Source: Cepaea nemoralis
Taxonomy: Eukaryota; Mollusca; Gastropoda; Stylommatophora; Helicidae
Assembly: GCA_014155875.1 (NCBI GenBank)
Contig: JACEFZ010022404.1
Location: 106,001-170,000 of the forward strand
Length of the DNA stretch: 64,000 nucleotides
Direction of reading: 5' to 3'
The notes under the pieces were generated by a model. The model had not been told where the DNA came from. It did no database searches and saw only the letters and a list, made by a program, of their open reading frames with translations. Positions 1 to 9,289 of the stretch are shown here, piece by piece. Position numbers and translations under genes: made by a program. Numbering within the stretch: position 1 is the first letter of the stretch; each line of letters begins with the position of its first letter.

Positions 1-2381
1 CAGCGACTACATTGATCAATGACCGTTAGAATAAATTTATTCCCTCTAGTTGTTGTATGACTGAGAGGGCCCACTATGTCAACCGATAGCTTTTCAAAAG
101 GTCGACTGGCTAAGTCGGTAACTTGTAACTTTGCCTGTGGGTGTTTAATTTTTTTAACCAGTTTCTGGCAGGTGTCACAACTTCTGCAATATTCTTTTAT
201 GTCATTGCAAAATTTTGGCCAGTGAAATTGTGTCAATAACCTTGATCTGGTCTTAACGTATGCCATATGTCCTGCAAGAGGTATATCGTGTGCAAGATGT
301 AAGGCTTGTTTGCGATAACTAGTTGGCAAAACAGTTTGCTCTGTGGTATTGTCACCTCTGGTGTAATACCTAGTGAGTATGTCATTTTTCATCGCAAAAT
401 GCCATTTTGCATTCTTGGTTACTTTTGGCTTTCGGCCGATCAGGTCAAAGTATTTTGACAATGAAGGATCAGCTTTTTGGGCTGTTACAAATGCTTCCTT
501 CATGGTGTTAGTAGGTAGTGAAACTGGGCTGAGCAATTGTATCGCCTCAGTTTGATTTACTTCATCTTGCACTCTAGCAGTAGCTCTTGTTACTGCGTTC
601 ACACACTCAATGATATCAGATGATGATGATGGAACAATAGTTTCAATGATGTCATGAGAACTTAGTGCTACATTAAAATCAATAGGTGGTGTGACATTTT
701 CAATGATGACATTTGATGGTGATGTTATGGTATCATCATTACATGAAGATGTTATGTCATGAGGTTTATCATTTACCTCAGGTAAATTACCAATAATTAT
801 ATCACAAACTGGACTGGTTAGTGCAGCGCACTTTACTTTCCCAGTGAGGAAAGGTGTATCAATATATGCCCATGCTAATGGGTATCTCTCAATATTGCCT
901 GAGAATGTTCTACATGTTACGTGCCTGCCTGTGTAATCTGTAGGCAATATGAACGTTCTTTTCAGGCCAATGATTGTACTTCCTGTGTCGCGAAGGACTG
1001 TAGCATATTTGCCATTTACATATCCGTGATGGATGTTTATTCTGCCCTTTGAACCTATTACCGAATTAGCTTCTTCATTGGCAATAGGGATGGTATGACC
1101 GCATTTTAAAATACCATCTTCATAGAAAGTATTACAAACATAGCATTTGTTTGCGTTGAATATGTCAACAGCCTGTGCTGAGTTCACAGGATGTTTCTCT
1201 GGCTTTTCTTCTTCAGACGCGGAACTATCATCCAAGGCGGCACCTGCTTTTTTTGTCATCTGCCTGCCCTCACAATCCCTCCGATGGTGTCCGAACGCCT
1301 TACAGAGAAAACATTTAGTCAACCCTTTGAAGGTTTCACGCTCCTGATTTCGTTGATGTACCCTGTGTTGTAAGTACGTCTTGTAACGAGGGGTTTTATC
1401 ACACATCTCACTCTGATGATGAGAATTATTACAATACCCGCACTGATAAAACTTCTCAGAGGTAGGCTTACGAAATTTCTGCCTACTGTAGGGTTGTTTG
1501 TCATAATTAGCCGCTGCTACAAAGTTAATGTTAGTATCTTCAGTAGCAAAGCAATCTTTGTTGGCTGTGTAGTAAGCCGAACCCCGTCTTTCAATTTCAT
1601 CCACACTAGAGCATTCATTCTCTAACAAAAATTTAGCAAAGGCTGAAGGAATAGATGACACAATTTTGTCTCTAATAATTAGGTCTTCCAATCTCTGATA
1701 ACTTTTTTCAATTTTGGCTGCTGACGTCCATTTGGTGAAAATATCTCGGACTAAGCAGAGGTAGTCAGAGAACGTTTGAGTCGGTTTTGGGCTCAATTTA
1801 CTGAACTGTTCTCTGTAACCTGCCTCATCTAACATAAAATGTGCCATAATCTTAGATTTCAGATAATGGTAATCTTTTCTGAGGTCTTTGGGGATGGTTT
1901 CAATAACTTTAAGAGGTTCCCCTGACAAACTCCTCATGTACACAATATTCCATTCAGACAGTGGAACTTGATAATGTTCCATTAAAGTTTCAAAATTTTG
2001 GGTAAAGGCTGCAATGCAGTCACCCGAGGTATAATTCCGTACAATACCTTGATATTTCTTATACTGGTTTTCTTTCTCCAGTCTTTCAGATTTCTTAAAA
2101 TCTTTGTTAATGGCAGTCTCAGTGTCAAGTTGTTTCATCTTCAACTGTAACTCCAGTTCCTCTCTCTTACTCTGAGCTGCTATTTCTGCCTTCTTCAGCT
2201 CTGTTTCATTCTCGATCTCGGCCTTTTTCAATGCTCTTTCAGCTGCTCTTTCTTCACGCTCAGCCGCTTTTTCCTGTACTTGTAGGTATTCTGCATATTT
2301 CTGCTCACTCCACTGTGTTAATTCATCACCATGTAACTGTAACTTTATCCCCATATCAATGAAATCAAATAATGAAGACAT
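1..2381 (-). CDS. Gag-protease-integrase polyprotein (partial, open at window edge)
   Basis: The frame starts at ATG 2381 and stays open for about 793 codons to position 1, by manual translation. Residues about 25-120 are a charged coiled coil rich in Lys, Glu and Ala. A SCAN-like capsid segment follows at about 140-290 (YMRSLSGEPLKVIE; later FMLDEAGYREQFSKL). Two zinc knuckles follow: CGYC..H..C near residue 312 and CFLC-x4-H-x4-C near 357. A CYVC...KCGH cluster lies near 410. The aspartic protease motif is RDTGSTIIGL near 464. The integrase HHCC finger lies near 699-745 (HDIPLAGH ... CDTC). The core begins with VDIVGPL, which carries the first catalytic Asp, close to the window edge. No RT lies between protease and integrase. 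It is the only copy here without a visible lesion, so it may be functional if the rest is intact. Confidence 0.88.
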   Translation of the reverse strand, partial: MSSLFDFIDMGIKLQLHGDELTQWSEQKYAEYLQVQEKAAEREERAAERALKKAEIENETELKKAEIAAQSKREELELQLKMKQLDTETAINKDFKKSERLEKENQYKKYQGIVRNYTSGDCIAAFTQNFETLMEHYQVPLSEWNIVYMRSLSGEPLKVIETIPKDLRKDYHYLKSKIMAHFMLDEAGYREQFSKLSPKPTQTFSDYLCLVRDIFTKWTSAAKIEKSYQRLEDLIIRDKIVSSIPSAFAKFLLENECSSVDEIERRGSAYYTANKDCFATEDTNINFVAAANYDKQPYSRQKFRKPTSEKFYQCGYCNNSHHQSEMCDKTPRYKTYLQHRVHQRNQERETFKGLTKCFLCKAFGHHRRDCEGRQMTKKAGAALDDSSASEEEKPEKHPVNSAQAVDIFNANKCYVCNTFYEDGILKCGHTIPIANEEANSVIGSKGRINIHHGYVNGKYATVLRDTGSTIIGLKRTFILPTDYTGRHVTCRTFSGNIERYPLAWAYIDTPFLTGKVKCAALTSPVCDIIIGNLPEVNDKPHDITSSCNDDTITSPSNVIIENVTPPIDFNVALSSHDIIETIVPSSSSDIIECVNAVTRATARVQDEVNQTEAIQLLSPVSLPTNTMKEAFVTAQKADPSLSKYFDLIGRKPKVTKNAKWHFAMKNDILTRYYTRGDNTTEQTVLPTSYRKQALHLAHDIPLAGHMAYVKTRSRLLTQFHWPKFCNDIKEYCRSCDTCQKLVKKIKHPQAKLQVTDLASRPFEKLSVDIVGPLSHTTTRGNKFILTVIDQCSR

Positions 2382-3216
2382 GATGGAAAAATGTCAATGA
2401 AATACCAGCCACACACAATATGTAATAAGTGGTTAGTAATCAACAATTTACAATCTGTTTATATGGACGATATGTGCCTAAAAATGCATTTTTAAGGTAT
2501 ACGAAAAGGAAAAAGTATACTCAAGTGCCCTGGATGCGGTGAAGAACGGTTGGAAATCGGGCTAGGAACTGTAGGGTCGCTACCTCAGACTACAAATGAC
2601 CTCTACGGCAAGGTTTTGGATGGTACGGAAAAACCTGCTTTTATTTTGGAAGAAGATAGATTAGCGTCTATTTGTTGGTGTGTGCCTGCTTGTCACTAAG
2701 TGTTGATTAGGTTTGTATGGCGTTGAGTATAATTGTATGTCGTAAGTTTGTCCGTCAACAATTTTTTTTTACAATACACGTTACTTTCTTTACAAACACT
2801 TTTCGCGTTCCACAAACTCAATTCACAAAGACAATCTACAAGTATCTTAACACTCTACAACATTGATGACACATCACTTACATCAAGATGACATTCAGTA
2901 AGGACATAGACATCAAGTTTACAAGATGGCGACAAGGTCAAAATGGCGACAAGATCACAATGTCGACAAGGTCAAAACGGTGACAAGTTTCACAAATCAC
3001 AAATGTTTTACACGCTTACAGGATCAAACAGAATGTATGCATTGTACGTTTACAAATGGTCTTACACATGTTTAAATAATGTAGTAACAATCAAAATGAG
3101 CCTTCCATGATCACATTTAAGTTTAAATCTAATTAAATTAAACGTTCAACACGGACAAGCTATTCACGTTCAAATATAACTAAATTAAAGCTGGACGAGC
3201 CCTCCACGTTCACACA
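2382..3216 (-). other. GL1 5' leader
   Basis: This is about 835 bases between the LTR and the gag ATG, with no coding signal. The candidate primer-binding site starts at 3206 on the minus strand (TGGAGGGCTCGTCC), ten bases after the LTR end. I could not match it to a tRNA. AT-rich imperfect repeats containing AAATTAAA and AACGTT/ACGTTC lie at about 3100-3210. GL3 likewise has short repeats at this place. Confidence 0.5.
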
Positions 3217-3718
3217 TGTCAGGGTCTTAAACTTGGCTCGCTTTCCTAACAAGTGTGAGACAGTACAAATACAACGTGATTTGACGTAAGACTCAACGAC
3301 ACACCGTTCGGTGGATTTATTAACATATCAAATACAGAACGATGATCACAAATACATATAATGGATACTTTACAACTTACATCCACAATACAGTCACAAG
3401 TCTGACTCGCAAGATGTCCAGACACTCGCCTTTCAATACAGAAACCATACAACGCCTTTCTCACACGTCCGTCATGTTCCGTGTCCCAGAGCTGTCTGGA
3501 CCTGGTTCGCAACTTGCCTCCTGCCTGACGTGGCGTCACGTGGCAGGCGTGCGTGTTGCGTTGGCGGCCTGACCGCTGGTCAGCCAGCGATCTCGCAGGC
3601 CGATAACTCCTATTTGCCTATCGGCGCAACGAAGTTGTTGCATCCCTTACTGGGAGCTAAGTCGCCTGGCGGTCGTAACGATGTCCCTGCATCGCTGTCC
3701 CCTGTCGGACTCTGACAA
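3217..3718 (-). repeat. GL1 5' LTR (502 bp)
   Basis: The boundaries were set by the terminal inverted motif TGTCAG/CTGACA, the abutment of GL2 gag at 3719, and the size range of the other GL LTRs (555-636 bp). An AATAAA on the minus strand (complement of 3316-3321) lies in the 3' third, as in the other LTRs. The partner LTR is outside the window, so the inner boundary is inferred. The first half is unusually GC-rich for this region. Confidence 0.6.
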
Positions 3719-3898
3719 TGATCAAAAATCAGGAAAGTAAAAGGAGTGCATACAAACGGGCTGTTAAATGTTATTTTTGTTCCTCTTATGGCCACTACAG
3801 CAGTAATTGTTTGGGGCGTCAAAGAATGAAAGCCAACAATGCTGTACTGATTGACACTTCGTCAGATAGTGGCAGTGAAACTGAGTGCGAAGATTGAG
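3719..3898 (+). pseudogene. GL2 gag C-terminus with CCHC zinc knuckle
   Basis: Read from 3722, the frame gives a basic stretch and then CYFCSSYGHYSSNC, a canonical C-x2-C-x4-H-x4-C nucleic-acid-binding knuckle. A Ser/Asp/Glu-rich linker follows (TSSDSGSETEC). A one-base insertion near 3892 puts this frame into a TGA. The protease-RT frame downstream (from about codon 15 of 3851-6265) is the true continuation, as comparison with GL4 shows. The N-terminal truncation is due to the GL1 insertion. Confidence 0.8.
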
Positions 3899-6265
3899 AA
3901 TGTATTACCTTTCAATGATTGTGAGAATGTGGCTTCTGTGATAGATATTTTAGACTTTAAAACATGTGAAACCTGTCACCTATTCCATTCAGATGGTAAA
4001 CTTAAATGTGGGCACATTGTACCAAGTTCGATTGAAAATGCGAACGCAGCTATAGCCTCCAGAGGCAATCTAACGTTCCACGATGCACTGGTCAATGATC
4101 TTCCATGCCAATGTTTGCTTGATAGTGGAAGTAGTATAATCGGTTTAAGGAAAGAGGATTATACGGGCGATTTTGTGATATGCCGTACTTTTTCAGGCAA
4201 TATTGAAAAGTACCAATTGGCAAGAGCCCGCATAAACACCCCGTTCCTTTCCGGCACATTTACGTGCGCGATATTACACAATCCTTCTACTGACCTCATT
4301 TTATGGTGTCTACCAGGCTTCAAACACTGCACGGCTGGTGAAATATCAGCCTGGAAAGAAATTAACATGCCTAAAGCAGTAACCAAGCCAGAAACACAGA
4401 TACACCTCGAACCCAATCAGGAGGTGCTACTTCTATTGCCAGATAAACGTAACCTATTATTAACTTCATGGCAAGGGCCATTCAAAGTGGTACGAAAGAT
4501 ATCAGATGTCGATTATGAAATATCGATAAACCAAAAATTAAAGATATTTCATATCAATATGCTGAAGCCATACTTTTCACGACAAGAAGAACAGATGACA
4601 GACGAACAGAATGCATCTACACCAAGCAACCAGACGACAGACGTACATAACGCAACTACACTAGTTAGTGTGACAGAAGACGACGACAATGCAGATACAT
4701 GTAGTGAGCAAACAGAAAACGCACTTAGTACCACCACAGTACTGAATCCGACAGAGGACGATGACATGGAACTACCAGTTCCGACAGTAGACAGGACAAC
4801 GACAATTGACAGCATACGAATAGAACCAAAACTCACAGACGATCAAAGACGACAAATAATAGCTTTAGTGACAGAGTACAGAGACATTTTTTCCGACATT
4901 CCAGGTAGGACTGACAGGATCGAGCACTCCATTATTCTGTCTGATGACACCCCTATCAAATGCCGACCTTATTCCATCCCTTTAAGTTACAGTGAAAAAC
5001 TCGACAAGGAACTCCTTAGCCTTGAGTCGAGTGGAATAATCCAAAAGTCACAGTCAGAATATTCTTTCCCTGTTGTCCTTGTCATCAAAAAGGACTCGAC
5101 AATTCACCTCTGTGTCGATTATAGGAAATTACATAATGTGACCAAAATTGATGCAGAGCCAATTCCATCTTGCGAAGACTTGATTCTTAATATGTCAACT
5201 TTTAGAATCTTTTCCAAACTCGACCTAACGAAGGGATATTGGCAAGTAACAATGCACAAACTTTCTATACATCTTACTGCATTCTCAACACCCTTAGGTC
5301 TGTATGAGTGGCGATTTCTTCCTTTTGGCCTTCGTAATGTTCCAGCCACTTTTGTTCGACTTACTAGGGATCTTCTTCATGGAGTGACGAATACTGCAAC
5401 TTATATTGACGATATATGTATCCATACGTCAGACTGGACAACACATCTACAGAAACTGCGACACGTCTTCGAGAGATTGAGACTTTTCGGTCGTACTGGG
5501 AAACCAACGAAAGTTGAGTTGGGTTTGGAAGAAATCGATATCCTTGGCCATACCATTACGAGAGGCCAACTTAAAACAGACGACAAGATCGTAACCAAAA
5601 TTCTAAATTTAACTATGCCAACGACCAAGAAGCAAGTTCGAAGCTTACTTGGTCTGGTAAATTACTATAACAAATTTATACCGAATTTAGCTGAAATTAC
5701 CAGCGTGTTTTCAAATGTTTTGAAATCATCTGTAAAATTGAATGTAAAAGATGCAAACTTAATTGGTGCATTATCAAAATTAAAACGAATGTTTAGCGTT
5801 GTACCAATCTTACATTTACCTAATCCCAGCCTTACGTATTTTCTCCGTACAGACGCAAGTGCTATTTCCATCGCTGGCGTCCTAGGCCAGTTCTATGAGG
5901 GAATCTTTCACCCAATAATTTATGTAAACCGGAAAATCACACCTGCTGAGTCGAGGTATGGAGTCTCTGAATTAGAAGCTTTGAGCCTCATATATTGTGT
6001 GTGTAAACTTCATCGTTTCTTAGCGGGGACCCATTTTGTCATTCAAACGGACAATTCACCTCTTACAGTGATGCAGTCTGGAGTACACAGGAACAACAGG
6101 ATCTACAGGTGGTCTTTGATCCTGCAAAATTACAGTTTCACTATCCAACATATAAACGGGAAGATGAACTTGCTGGCGGACACACTTAGTAGACCGTCTC
6201 AGATAGAGATACCTGATGTACCTGAGCGAAGCGATTCTACATCACCCCATGCATCGACACTGTAA
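3851..6265 (+). CDS. GL2 protease-(integrase C-term)-RT-RNase H polyprotein, integrase core deleted
   Basis: This is an 804-residue open frame; the first ~14 residues are out of the ancestral frame, so the ATG is probably not native. The order is: CETC...KCGH cluster (about 39-55); aspartic protease CLLDSGSSIIGL (DSG near 91); integrase C-terminal GPF/Y module (SWQGPFKVV near 210, then KIFHINMLKPYF); acidic Thr-rich linker; Ty3-type RT with LCVDYRKLHN, FSKLDLTKGYWQV, FLPFGLRN and the catalytic YIDD near 518; RNase H (RTDAS near 665, SELEAL, TDNSPL, ADTLSR). The integrase HHCC finger and DDE core are missing between protease and GPF module, yet the frame is kept. RT and RNase H look intact. 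The integrase-before-RT order places it with Gmr1-like elements. Confidence 0.9.
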   Translation: MTLRQIVAVKLSAKIENVLPFNDCENVASVIDILDFKTCETCHLFHSDGKLKCGHIVPSSIENANAAIASRGNLTFHDALVNDLPCQCLLDSGSSIIGLRKEDYTGDFVICRTFSGNIEKYQLARARINTPFLSGTFTCAILHNPSTDLILWCLPGFKHCTAGEISAWKEINMPKAVTKPETQIHLEPNQEVLLLLPDKRNLLLTSWQGPFKVVRKISDVDYEISINQKLKIFHINMLKPYFSRQEEQMTDEQNASTPSNQTTDVHNATTLVSVTEDDDNADTCSEQTENALSTTTVLNPTEDDDMELPVPTVDRTTTIDSIRIEPKLTDDQRRQIIALVTEYRDIFSDIPGRTDRIEHSIILSDDTPIKCRPYSIPLSYSEKLDKELLSLESSGIIQKSQSEYSFPVVLVIKKDSTIHLCVDYRKLHNVTKIDAEPIPSCEDLILNMSTFRIFSKLDLTKGYWQVTMHKLSIHLTAFSTPLGLYEWRFLPFGLRNVPATFVRLTRDLLHGVTNTATYIDDICIHTSDWTTHLQKLRHVFERLRLFGRTGKPTKVELGLEEIDILGHTITRGQLKTDDKIVTKILNLTMPTTKKQVRSLLGLVNYYNKFIPNLAEITSVFSNVLKSSVKLNVKDANLIGALSKLKRMFSVVPILHLPNPSLTYFLRTDASAISIAGVLGQFYEGIFHPIIYVNRKITPAESRYGVSELEALSLIYCVCKLHRFLAGTHFVIQTDNSPLTVMQSGVHRNNRIYRWSLILQNYSFTIQHINGKMNLLADTLSRPSQIEIPDVPERSDSTSPHASTL

Positions 6266-8161
6266 ATGATCTGTGTCTAGAATATGTAATTATAGACATT
6301 GTGGTGCTCTTACAACTGTGAATCGCATTAACTTAGCTATTATAAACTGTGTCAGTATGAGTAAGAAAGGACAGACACATCAGTAGATGTCTATGCCATT
6401 ATCATATATTATATGTAACCAGTGAAGAGAACTGTAGTCTAACTATACCCAGGACGAGAGCGTATATCAGACGTTGTTTAATTAACTTTATGTCAACGAG
6501 TTTCAACAGAGAACGCTACTCCGACAACACACCTGGAAGTAATTAATGTAATTAATCTATAATTAGAAATGTATGTGATATGTATTATAACATGTTTGTA
6601 TAACAAGTTGCATGTATTATCATAACTTTCTTAGTTACAATAGAAATTAGAAAACCATCCCCATAAAATGTTTCTAGGAAAGTATAACATTTAGCAATTA
6701 AACTTCATCTACAATAAGTTAGAAATTCATATAGTTAAAATCATTAAAACGTATTCTTTAAATTAGTAAACATAACTTGAGATCCATCGTCATTTAACAC
6801 ATTTTTCATATAATTTAGTTAAATTACACATTATTTAAAGTTTACACCTCAGTTAGAACTCATAACATCTTAGTTAGAAACACACATTAAGGTAACTAAC
6901 ACACTTTACCCCAATTTATTTATTTAGTTAGATTATTTCCCTTAGTTAGCACAGCTCAGCACACTAACGTAGATTAGATTAATTAGAGTATTCATTACAC
7001 ACAGGATCGGTAGGAAACGATCCTTACAACCATGTAAATTGTGTACAAAAATGACCGGTGCAAAAAGACGGCACAGTCATTTGGCTTAAAATGTTTGTAA
7101 ACTAATCCAATCATTTATTGTACATATATTGTTGCATTTCTTTTCATTGCTATAACAGTATTTTAATGATATAACGCATTTTTAAACCAGTGTGTAGCGA
7201 AAGTGTAGGTAAAAGAAGTGTGAAAGTGAGTGAAAGTGTGGATAAAAGATGTGTGAAAGAGAATGAGTGAATGAGATAACAGAGAGAGCAGAGAGGCATT
7301 TTGCGGAGAGTAGCCGCACAGCATAAATTTTTGTGGTTCGTCCGTGTCAGTTTGTGTAACACAATGTGTTGTGTCGTTTTTATCTGTGTAGTAGCCATAC
7401 ATACATTCAATAGACTGATAGATAATATATTTTAAGCTTCCTAAAATCGGCGAATAGTCATAAATCAGCCTTACACACTCGTTTGTGACTACAATAAACC
7501 GTTTTATGGCGCTTGAAAGATAACAGACACGTAAATTATAGACATACAAACATGTTGGTAATTTAAATACACATTAGTTAAACACAAATACGCAGCCAAA
7601 CAGGAAACATTAACAAATAAAGATGCATACATCATTACATGCAAAGGGGCATAATAACTTCCATCAAGGGACACTACAAAATTTCGAAACCCGAGTTTAA
7701 CATTGAAAGATTTTTTTCACAAGCGGAAGCTAGATAGGTGAACATTAACACACAAAGCATCTATGCAAGTTGGAGTGTATATTATATGGGAGCATGAATA
7801 TTATTAATGTATTGTACCCTTAACAGGAACATATTGTTTGGGTTGTTAGTTAATTAACAATTTGAGGAGTAGGACTATTAAGTCAATGACTCTGGGTCAC
7901 ACAACTCCCGAGAAGTATAATGTCAGAATGAGCTAATGCTCTAGCCAACTGTACTAATGTGGTTTGATGATCAATAGCCAAGTGAATTGATACAACAGTG
8001 TCACAAGGGAAAGTAGAGGTCTTGTTCTTAGCCCAGAACAGAGTTAATAAGCTCATGCAGCCTTTGACAAAATTAGACACGCCTAATTTTGTTTTAGATA
8101 ACGACTTGTGTTACACCCATAAGCTAAAAGCTTGTAACACAACACAGACGAGGAAAGAGCC
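6266..8161 (+). other. GL2 long 3' non-coding region
   Basis: This is about 1.9 kb between the pol stop and the 3' LTR, AT-rich, without sense ORFs over 60 codons. Several blocks recur at equivalent places in GL3 and GL4: GCACAGTCATT near 7069, a purine-rich GTGAAAGTGAGTGAAAG block near 7220, ACAATAAACCG near 7490, and GCGGAAGC near 7720. Overlapping antisense ORFs (7150-7549) cover the conserved blocks. A purine-rich stretch at 8147-8159 just before the LTR is the likely polypurine tract. Confidence 0.65.
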
Positions 8162-8797
8162 TGTCAAAGAGCTGCAAGCAGGCTAATCGAGAATAGAGGA
8201 GAGAACTAAGGAAGAAGAACAAGAACGGATAGAGATAACATCCCTATCTAAGGAATAGGGGAGAGAAGGAGCAGAACGCAAGAGGGAGAACCGTAAACAG
8301 TTCTCCGTCGGAACACACGCGTGTCCTGAAAGAGGAACACGCTAATACGTGATCAAGAGTTACCCACGATAGAGTGGGGAAACTAGTGTCACGAGAAGTA
8401 TCCACAAACAGTGGATACTTTAGAAGAGTAACCGAGTGACAAGTCACCCTAACGCGTGACGCACGCAGGGTCAGCAGCTCGTGGCGGAACATGCCACGAA
8501 AGTCCAGCAGACTTGGACTTGACTGCGTAGAGGACGGATCGGTGTACCTGCTCTGAATAGTGTGTCGTTTACAGGACAGTAGAAATAGACTTAGAATAAT
8601 TCACTGATAATACCATTAGACCATGTCATAACATAGTAATGTCATCATGTATGTATCTCATGTGATTATCAGCTCTCAGAGCTTGTGTATAATCAGCCCA
8701 CAATAAATCTCTATCCTTTTGTGCGACGTACGAGTTATCATTCGTGTGGTACAAAAGAAGAATCCATGGGTGCCTGTCATAACTTAGGTTGTTGACA
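8162..8797 (+). repeat. GL2 3' LTR (636 bp)
   Basis: It starts TGTCAA directly after a purine tract and ends TTGACA, matching the TGTC...GACA ends of the other GL LTRs. AATAAA lies at 8702-8707. The sequence after it matches the GL3 LTR end in layout (short poly-pyrimidine, then GGTRCAAAAG, then CTGTC). A LINE frame resumes at 8798. The partner LTR is outside the window. Confidence 0.75.
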
Positions 8798-9289
8798 ATG
8801 AAAAATATCTTATGCAATAAGTCGCTATCATTGAATGTAAGAAATAGAATGCTGAAGAGCTATGTAGAACCTGCTTTGCTGTATGACAGTGAATCTTGGA
8901 ATACAAGTGAACAAATTAGGAAGTGGTTGGAAGAAACAGTGATGTTATTCCTTAGACGAATGATGCGAATTCCTTAGACTGCCAAAGAAACTAACAACGA
9001 ATGCCTTAAAGAGGCTAACGAAACTAGAACATTATATACAACTATAAGAAGGAGACAGACAGCTTTTTTTGGTCATGTGATGGGAAGAGAGGCGCAGGAG
9101 AACATTGTGGCAATTGGAAAGATCGAGGGAAAGAGAGGCAGAGGCATACCAAGAGAAATGATGCTGAATTGATTGTGACGGTGGCATGGAGAAATATCAA
9201 CGGCAGAGTTGATCCAGAAAACCAAAGACCGAGATCTATAGAGAGTCATGAACGCCTACGCCAGTCGGCACGCCACTTGATGATGATAA
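8798..9289 (+). pseudogene. RTE-like LINE (family A type) 3' end
   Basis: Translation from 8798 gives the post-RT region of an RTE-like LINE: MKNILCNK, then YVEPALLYDSESW, then a frame with TIRRRQTAFFGHVMGRE and GKIEGKRGRG. It aligns with family A at about 46370-46857. Several stops and frameshifts are present. The fragment ends in a short GAT-type tail near 9280-9289. The upstream part of this LINE should lie beyond GL2, outside the window. Confidence 0.75.

Larger units (their letters stand above)
1..3718 (-). mobile_element. GL1: Gmr1-like Ty3/gypsy LTR retrotransposon, 5' part
   Basis: This minus-strand element runs from its 5' LTR (3217-3718) through a leader (2382-3216) to a gag-protease-integrase frame that continues off the left edge of the window. 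The LTR begins TGTCAG and ends CTGACA on the element's own strand, like GL3. Its outer end abuts the gag of GL2 at 3719 with no spacer, so GL1 is inserted in GL2. The other LTR and the target duplication lie outside the window. GL1 differs from GL2-GL4 in having a DTG rather than a DSG protease and a diverged gag, so it belongs to a different subfamily. Confidence 0.85.
3719..8797 (+). mobile_element. GL2: Gmr1-like Ty3/gypsy element, 5' end displaced by GL1
   Basis: What remains is the gag C-terminus, protease, integrase C-terminal module, RT, RNase H, a long non-coding 3' region and the 3' LTR. The 5' LTR, leader and most of gag should lie left of GL1, outside the window. The downstream flank (from 8798) is an RTE-like LINE coding frame that begins in mid-gene, so GL2 is itself inserted in a LINE. 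The expected 5-bp target copy is ATGAA (8798-8802). Confidence 0.85.
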
